Below the pieces are notes generated by a model. It was not told the DNA's origin. It did no database searches and saw only the letters and a list, made by a program, of their open reading frames with translations. This document shows positions 59,903 through 64,000 of a stretch of 64,000 bases of DNA, one piece after another (the first letter of the stretch is position 1; the number at the start of each line of letters is the position of its first letter). The stretch lies in NCBI GenBank assembly GCA_030537135.1, contig JAUNOP010000001.1:124001-188000 (forward strand), given 5' to 3'. Both the position numbers and the translations under genes were made by a program. The DNA is from Eubacteriales bacterium (lineage in GTDB: Bacteria > Bacillota > Clostridia > Lachnospirales > Lachnospiraceae).

Positions 59903-60957
59903 TGAATCATAGAAGAATATCCAGCTATGAAAGGTCTGCCAGACACCGCCGCAAAAGACATAACAGGAAGCTTGCAGCTATGTCAGCCGCTGTGTTTCTT
60001 CTGGCCTTTGCAGGAATAGCAGCCTGGATTATTTATACGCAGAATCTGCAGAAAAGCCGCCATGTCACAGCAGGCGCTTCTGTGGATATGGGAGACGGTT
60101 ATCGAACCGTCACCTATAAAGGAAAAAGCTATCAGTATAATTCCCTTATTACCACGATTCTGTATGCAGGTGTTGACTCTAAGGGCGAGATGAAGGAGAA
60201 TGCCGCTTATGCCAGTGCTCCCAGAGCAGACAGCATTTCCCTGGTTGTGCTTGATAAGAAGCATCAGAAGATGACCATCATTGCCATCAGCCGTGATACC
60301 ATGACAGAAATTCGCAGATATACGATCAGCGGCTATGACAGAGGAACCTATGTGTCACATCTAGGCTATGCCTATACCTACGGAGACGGAGGCAAAGTAA
60401 GCTGTGAAAATCTCAGGGAAGCAGTAGCAGGACTATTTGGAGGAATTCCTGTTAATGAGTATGCTGTGACCAATCAGACCTCCATGACATATATCAATGA
60501 CCTGGTAGATGGAATCACTGTGACAGTCCCTAACAATGACCTCGCAGCCCTTTATCCTTCTATGACAGAGGGAAAAAGCGTGACTCTGGATGCGTCTAAT
60601 GTAACCGACTTCCTTCAGTATCGAGATACTTCTGTGAGCTTCAGCAATGAAGGGCGAATCGAGCGTCAGCAGACCTATGTTACAGCCTATATACAGAAGC
60701 TCAAGGAAAAACTTGGCACAGACACACAGGAGATTTGGAATAAGCTGGAAAACATGGAACCATATCTTCAGACCAGCATTACCAAAAATAAATATCTTAA
60801 TCTGGTAAATCTCCTGAAAAAGATAGAGTTTTCTGACAGCGATTACTGGCATCTTGCCGGAGAGAACCAGGAAGGAACAGCGCATGATGAATTCTATGTG
60901 GATGAAGAGGCGCTGCAGGATAAAATCATAGAGATTTTCTATGAGGAGATTCCGTAA
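59902..60957 (+). CDS. LytR-CpsA-Psr (LCP) family protein
   Basis: This 351-aa protein has a basic cytoplasmic start, one membrane helix (about 28-48) and an extracytoplasmic LCP domain with ILYAGVDSKGE, APRADSISLVVLDKKHQKMTIIAISRDTMTEI (pyrophosphate- and Mg-binding Asp/Arg) and DFLQYRD. LCP enzymes attach polysaccharides from undecaprenyl diphosphate to the cell wall, which suits its place after the chain-length pair. It starts on the base shared with the kinase stop codon. A six-bp hairpin (60967-60984) follows. Confidence 0.92.
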   Translation: MNHRRISSYERSARHRRKRHNRKLAAMSAAVFLLAFAGIAAWIIYTQNLQKSRHVTAGASVDMGDGYRTVTYKGKSYQYNSLITTILYAGVDSKGEMKENAAYASAPRADSISLVVLDKKHQKMTIIAISRDTMTEIRRYTISGYDRGTYVSHLGYAYTYGDGGKVSCENLREAVAGLFGGIPVNEYAVTNQTSMTYINDLVDGITVTVPNNDLAALYPSMTEGKSVTLDASNVTDFLQYRDTSVSFSNEGRIERQQTYVTAYIQKLKEKLGTDTQEIWNKLENMEPYLQTSITKNKYLNLVNLLKKIEFSDSDYWHLAGENQEGTAHDEFYVDEEALQDKIIEIFYEEIP

Positions 60958-61025
60958 TAACCAATGAAACCTGCCATAAGGTTTATATAAAGATTTAAAA
61001 AAGCGAATAGAAGGGAGAAAATCGT

Positions 61026-61670
61026 ATGAGAAAATGGAAACTGACGGCAGTTGTATGTGCAGCAGCACTTACGCTCAGCATGGCTGTAACAGCATTTGCC
61101 AATCCAAGTATTGAACACGTAACTATGGAGACCACGGTGGCTCAGATAAGCCCGGAGAGTACCTATACGACTGTAGAGATACCAGAAGGAGAAAATGTGG
61201 TTGTTAAGCCTGCAACATCTGAAGAGTATGCAGACGATGAGGAAATCTCACAGGCTATTGAGATGCTTCTGGACACAGAGAATGTATATACAACTGTAGA
61301 GATTCTGGAAGCCTTAGGATTCTCCATTGTTGATGAGAATGGAGAGAAGAAGGATATCAGAACCACAAAGGACAATCCTGTAGACCCTGAGAAGCTGGAT
61401 ATTGTTACTTATATGTCCAACTTTGCTTTTGAATCAGACGGACGTCTTCTTCCAAATGGAAGAATTGAGGCAACAGTTCCGGAAACAGAATCCTTAAAGG
61501 GTGAGAAATTAGAAAGAGTCATTATTGTTCAGGTTGATCCCGAAGACCATACCATATATTTTATTGAGCTTGAGAGCCTGGAAGAGGATGGAACCTTTAC
61601 TGCCCAGTTCCCATGTACAGGACCTTTCTTCATCACTGTTCGGACAGACCTTGCAGAGACAGAGGAATAA
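61026..61670 (+). CDS. Secreted acidic protein of unknown function
   Basis: This 214-aa protein has a clear signal peptide (MRKWKLTAVVCAAALTLSMA then VTAFA, cleavage expected about residue 25). The mature protein is strongly acidic (many Glu/Asp), with two copies of a YTTVEI motif (about 46-52 and 87-93: STYTTVEIPEG, NVYTTVEILEALGF) and a beta-rich C-terminal half (RVIIVQVDPEDHTIYFIELESLEEDGTFTAQFPCTGPFFITV). I cannot name a family. Position between LCP and LytR_C genes suggests a surface or wall role. AGGGAG precedes the ATG. Confidence 0.7.
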   Translation: MRKWKLTAVVCAAALTLSMAVTAFANPSIEHVTMETTVAQISPESTYTTVEIPEGENVVVKPATSEEYADDEEISQAIEMLLDTENVYTTVEILEALGFSIVDENGEKKDIRTTKDNPVDPEKLDIVTYMSNFAFESDGRLLPNGRIEATVPETESLKGEKLERVIIVQVDPEDHTIYFIELESLEEDGTFTAQFPCTGPFFITVRTDLAETEE

Positions 61671-61684
61671 TACAGAATAAAGAA

Positions 61685-61719
61685 GACAGGAAGAAGCGAA
61701 AAGCAATCTTCTTCCTGTC
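61685..61719 (+). terminator. Possible terminator after the secreted protein gene
   Basis: A perfect 12-bp stem GACAGGAAGAAG/CTTCTTCCTGTC with an 11-nt loop but only CTTCC after it, so partial termination is more likely. Confidence 0.5.
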
Positions 61720-61758
61720 CTTCCTACAGGATGTATATAGATAGAGAGGATATTTCTA

Positions 61759-62478
61759 ATGTCAAGAAGAACAAGAACAAAACTCAAAAAGCTGGTGAAA
61801 AGAATCCTGTATATTCTGTCAGTTATACTTTTACTGGTACTCCTGTTTTTTGTTATGAAGCGCTCTTATACGCAGAGCCAGGAACGACAGGAGAAGAACA
61901 GAGAGATAATTGAAAAGGAAAGCATAGGAGACCTGGAGGAATCCTATGAAAACGGGGACTTGGACAGCCAAGAGGATATTGAGAAGGAGTCTTCTTCTGA
62001 CAAGGAACAAAGGGACAAAGAAGAGTTCTCTTCTGAGGAAGAGCAGGACAGTACAGAAACTGGTTCTGACAGCGGGGAGACAACAGGCGTCACGCCTTCT
62101 CCTTCTGGTGAGCCGGAGGATGAACAGGATTCAGAAAGCACGGAAGCATCTGCTTCCTTAACAGATAAAGAGAATAGCACCTTGCTTGTTCTCAATGGAA
62201 CAGGTAAGGCAGGAGTGGCCGCCTACTGGAAGGAGCAGCTGGAGGAGGATGGCTATGTCAATGTGATTCCAGCCACCTATAATCTTCCGGTAGAAGAAAA
62301 AACGGTGATTTATACAGAAGAGCCTGAGAAGGCACAGGCACTTCTGGAGCAGTTTCCGAATGCTGATTTCAGCGAAGGCAAGATTCAGAGTGGAATAGAG
62401 CCGGCAGAAGGCTATCCTGTCCCTGAGGAATGTGAGATTTATATTGTAATTGGACAGCAGGATGCGCGAAGTGAATAA
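61759..62478 (+). CDS. Membrane-anchored protein with LytR_C-type domain
   Basis: This 239-aa protein has a basic start, one membrane helix (about 17-34), a long low-complexity Ser/Glu/Asp linker (45-135) and a C-terminal LytR_C-type domain (STLLVLNGTGKAGVAAYWKEQLEEDGYVNVIPATYNL). The LytR_C fold commonly follows LCP enzymes as a separate or fused wall-binding domain, so it probably assists the LCP gene two places upstream. It ends with a stem GATGCGCG/CGCGCATC spanning the stop (62461-62489). It is the last gene recognised in the window. Confidence 0.8.
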   Translation: MSRRTRTKLKKLVKRILYILSVILLLVLLFFVMKRSYTQSQERQEKNREIIEKESIGDLEESYENGDLDSQEDIEKESSSDKEQRDKEEFSSEEEQDSTETGSDSGETTGVTPSPSGEPEDEQDSESTEASASLTDKENSTLLVLNGTGKAGVAAYWKEQLEEDGYVNVIPATYNLPVEEKTVIYTEEPEKAQALLEQFPNADFSEGKIQSGIEPAEGYPVPEECEIYIVIGQQDARSE

Positions 62479-62546
62479 TTCCGCGCATCTGACCTGGCGG
62501 CAGTATGTGTGCTGCGGCTGAGTCATTTGTGCTTTTCTTTAAGAAA

Positions 62547-62860
62547 ATTGCAGGACTGTCGTGCTTATATATACTGAATATGGATATTAATGACAAATAG
62601 CAGTTTTCCTCTAAGAACAGCAGAAAATACTAATATTTTTTATTGGCTAGATTGCAGGACTGTAATACTTATATATACGGAATATAGATAATAGATATTC
62701 AGAATAAATAAGCTTTTGGTTTGAAGAAAACAGAGAAAATATTTATGTTTTTTGTCAGAACAATTGTAGGACTGTAATGCCCATATATGCGGAATATGAG
62801 CATTTGAAACGGCAGTCTTTCTTTTAAAAAAACAGAAAAATATTGAAAAAGAAAATGAAC
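62547..62860 (+). repeat. Three degenerate tandem repeats with promoter-like starts
   Basis: Units start at 62547, 62651 and 62763 (spacing 104 and 112 bp) with ATTGYAGGACTGT, then ATATATRC and GGAATAT or a variant. Each ends in a run like AACAGMRAAAATA. Each carries TTGCAG/TTGTAG and, 16 bp on, TATACT, TATACG or TATGCG. The first copy is the best promoter match. Confidence 0.7.
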
Positions 62861-64000
62861 CGTGTGCAGGTGAATACACAGGCACATAGAAGAAAAGACA
62901 GGCTTTTTGAGGATTGTTTTTTAATGGTTTAGTTGAATTCTTCTACAACATTTTGGATAGAGAGTTTTGAAAAAAACTATCTGAAAATACGGAAAATGCT
63001 TTGGAAAGGAGAGAAGCATGGAGGTATTTTGTAAGATGTATATGAAAGGAAACAGCTTGGCCTGATATAGACAAGGGTGTCTGTAGAGGGCTGTTTTTTG
63101 TTGAGGAAATGACGACATGCTGCCGGTTATTGTATGACCTTTGGGTTTGGTTTGTGAAAATCAGTTAGGGAATTTTGAGGTAGATGAGGTGAGAATGAAC
63201 ACTTTAGTAGTTATGGCTAATAGATTCCAATACAAAATTAGAGTGGAATGAGCATAGGCAAACACATTATGATACCAGCTGGCTATACAAATGATATGCG
63301 TAAGAAGTTACAGTGTAGTGATAGTATCTTTTATCCTGAGTTTTTATGTGAATCAAAAGCATTATTTATATGGTAATGTCTATCCGAAACTTTCAGTCGC
63401 GTAATCGTGGACTATGATGACCGGAAAAATCATTCGGATTGGCTGGAAAATGAGGTTTAGGGCACAGGCCTGAGGACAGTGATAAGAACATTTTCAAATG
63501 AAATGGAAAAGGGTTTCTCACTGGCTATGGAGTGGGTGAGGCTATTTTAAAGTGAAATAGGTACGGTGGAAATCGCTGATTATTTCATTTCGGGTAGAGA
63601 TGGTTGAATGCTGATAAGTGCATTTGGAAAGCGAAATTAGGTTGGGAGAAATTTTGAGGGATGCTGAAAAATGCCGTAATAGCAAGGCTTTTTGATAGAT
63701 GATAGCAATATGATGGCAGGTTTACCCTAAAGAAGCATAGGGGGAAATCGAAGGGATAAATGTCCGGAAAACGGGTATTAGCAGATAAAGACCTATAGAA
63801 GAACTGAATTGTTGTTTTCAATAAATGATGAAGATAGCAAGGTGTCTACCCTATGAACTTTAGTGGATGATTTTTTGAGACCTAAAGAGGTTTTGGGGAC
63901 GAAAAATTACATTTCAGAGGTTGATTGAGTTTTGCGAGCTGACTGAAATGAGCATTAGCATTTTCGGATAGACCTGTTCTTGAAGTGATAAGGATATTCG
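62861..64000. other. Gene-free, extremely C-poor stretch to the window edge
   Basis: No frame longer than about 80 codons with plausible protein character exists on either strand. By hand count over 62881-63960 the plus strand holds roughly 120 C against 287 G in 1080 bases (about 11% against 27%), far more skewed than neighbouring coding DNA. Several small hairpins and one long inverted pair are present. It may be a long untranslated RNA or the remnant of decayed DNA. Confidence 0.6.
63378..63973. other. 596-bp segment bracketed by a 12-bp perfect inverted repeat, candidate structured RNA or remnant element
   Basis: GTCTATCCGAAA (63378-63389) is exactly inverted at 63962-63973. Inside are further hairpins: CACT-8 nt-AGTG (63520-63535 region), GTGAAATA...TATTTCAT enclosing CGGT-GGAA-ATCG with a GNRA-type loop (63552-63588), CCCTA/TAGGG near 63725-63741 and AGACCT-AAAG-AGGTTT near 63879-63894. 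No target-site duplication is visible at the ends. Confidence 0.45.

Noticed and set aside
62547..62860. CRISPR array
   Set aside because: Repeats are degenerate and 104-112 bp apart with no uniform spacers, and no cas genes are near.
63420..63475. Short plus-strand peptide-like stretch (VDYDDRKNHSDWLENEV) as a protein relic
   Set aside because: Only about 25 open codons without a start, followed by a stop; it could be chance, so it is not called a pseudogene.

Overview
The window looks like the chromosome of a spore-forming Lachnospiraceae-type Clostridium (Blautia/Dorea/Ruminococcus-like; this placement is inferred from gene content, not searched). Supporting signs are an alpha/beta-type SASP, GerW/YtfJ, YlbJ and TepA sporulation-linked genes, RecU instead of RuvC, a short HisG with HisZ, a TTG-started Rex, Nfn-type flavoproteins and DUF6465. 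Most genes are ordinary core genes with strong Shine-Dalgarno sites and several clear TTGACA-17-TATAAT-type promoters. No tRNA, rRNA, CRISPR array, prophage or intact insertion sequence was seen.

Layout. 1-3.5 kb: the end of a lactonase-like beta-propeller gene, then a minus-strand dTDP-sugar operon rfbA-rfbB-rfbD (no rfbC) behind a promoter with MerR-type architecture. 3.9-6.2 kb: ruvAB and zapA. 6.3-11.2 kb: a U32 peptidase/hydroxylase-type gene, then an FtsW/RodA-type SEDS gene overlapping a class B PBP gene by 119 nt. 11.4-13.9 kb: NUDIX, a small unknown gene, DUF2953 (YtfI-like), GerW and a 45-aa membrane peptide. 14.1-18.9 kb: rpmB divergent from asp23(yloU)-fakA(yloV)-recG, as in Bacillus. 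The leader of the latter carries 2.5 copies of a 104-bp structured tandem repeat. 19-23.8 kb: DUF6465, SASP, mgsA-rsmD, coaD, a coiled-coil protein and ylbJ. 23.9-31.9 kb: pepD, an M23 peptidase, a small alarmone synthetase, and a YgiQ / membrane protein / RluA-type synthase / signal peptidase / RecU run.

32-37.2 kb: a histidine operon hisZ-G-D-B followed by a three-part gene (degenerate HisA/HisF-like barrel + HisI + HisE), closed by a 20-bp-stem terminator. 37.2-42 kb: an XRE regulator, a subtilase with a doubtful 5' end, NADP-isocitrate dehydrogenase and an ABC-F ATPase. 42.2-49.4 kb: rex, nnr, alr, an apparently antitoxin-less mazF, a CNNM/CorC-type protein, yebC and tepA. 49.4-56.4 kb: a two-gene NfnAB-type flavoenzyme behind an attenuator-like leader, uppP, ftsK/spoIIIE and rlmH. 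56.5-62.5 kb: the head of an exopolysaccharide/capsule locus: an initiating sugar transferase, a Wzz-like co-polymerase, a CpsD tyrosine kinase with a Gly-Tyr tail, an LCP ligase, an unknown secreted protein and a LytR_C protein.

The last 1.5 kb (62479-64000) has no credible gene. It begins with three degenerate ~104-112 bp repeats, each shaped like a promoter. It continues as >1 kb of extremely C-poor plus strand (about 11% C against about 27% G by hand count), within which a 12-bp perfect inverted repeat brackets 596 bp containing several hairpins. This stretch, a candidate large non-coding RNA or a decayed element, and the 104-bp tandem leader upstream of asp23 are the two places most likely to hold something undescribed.
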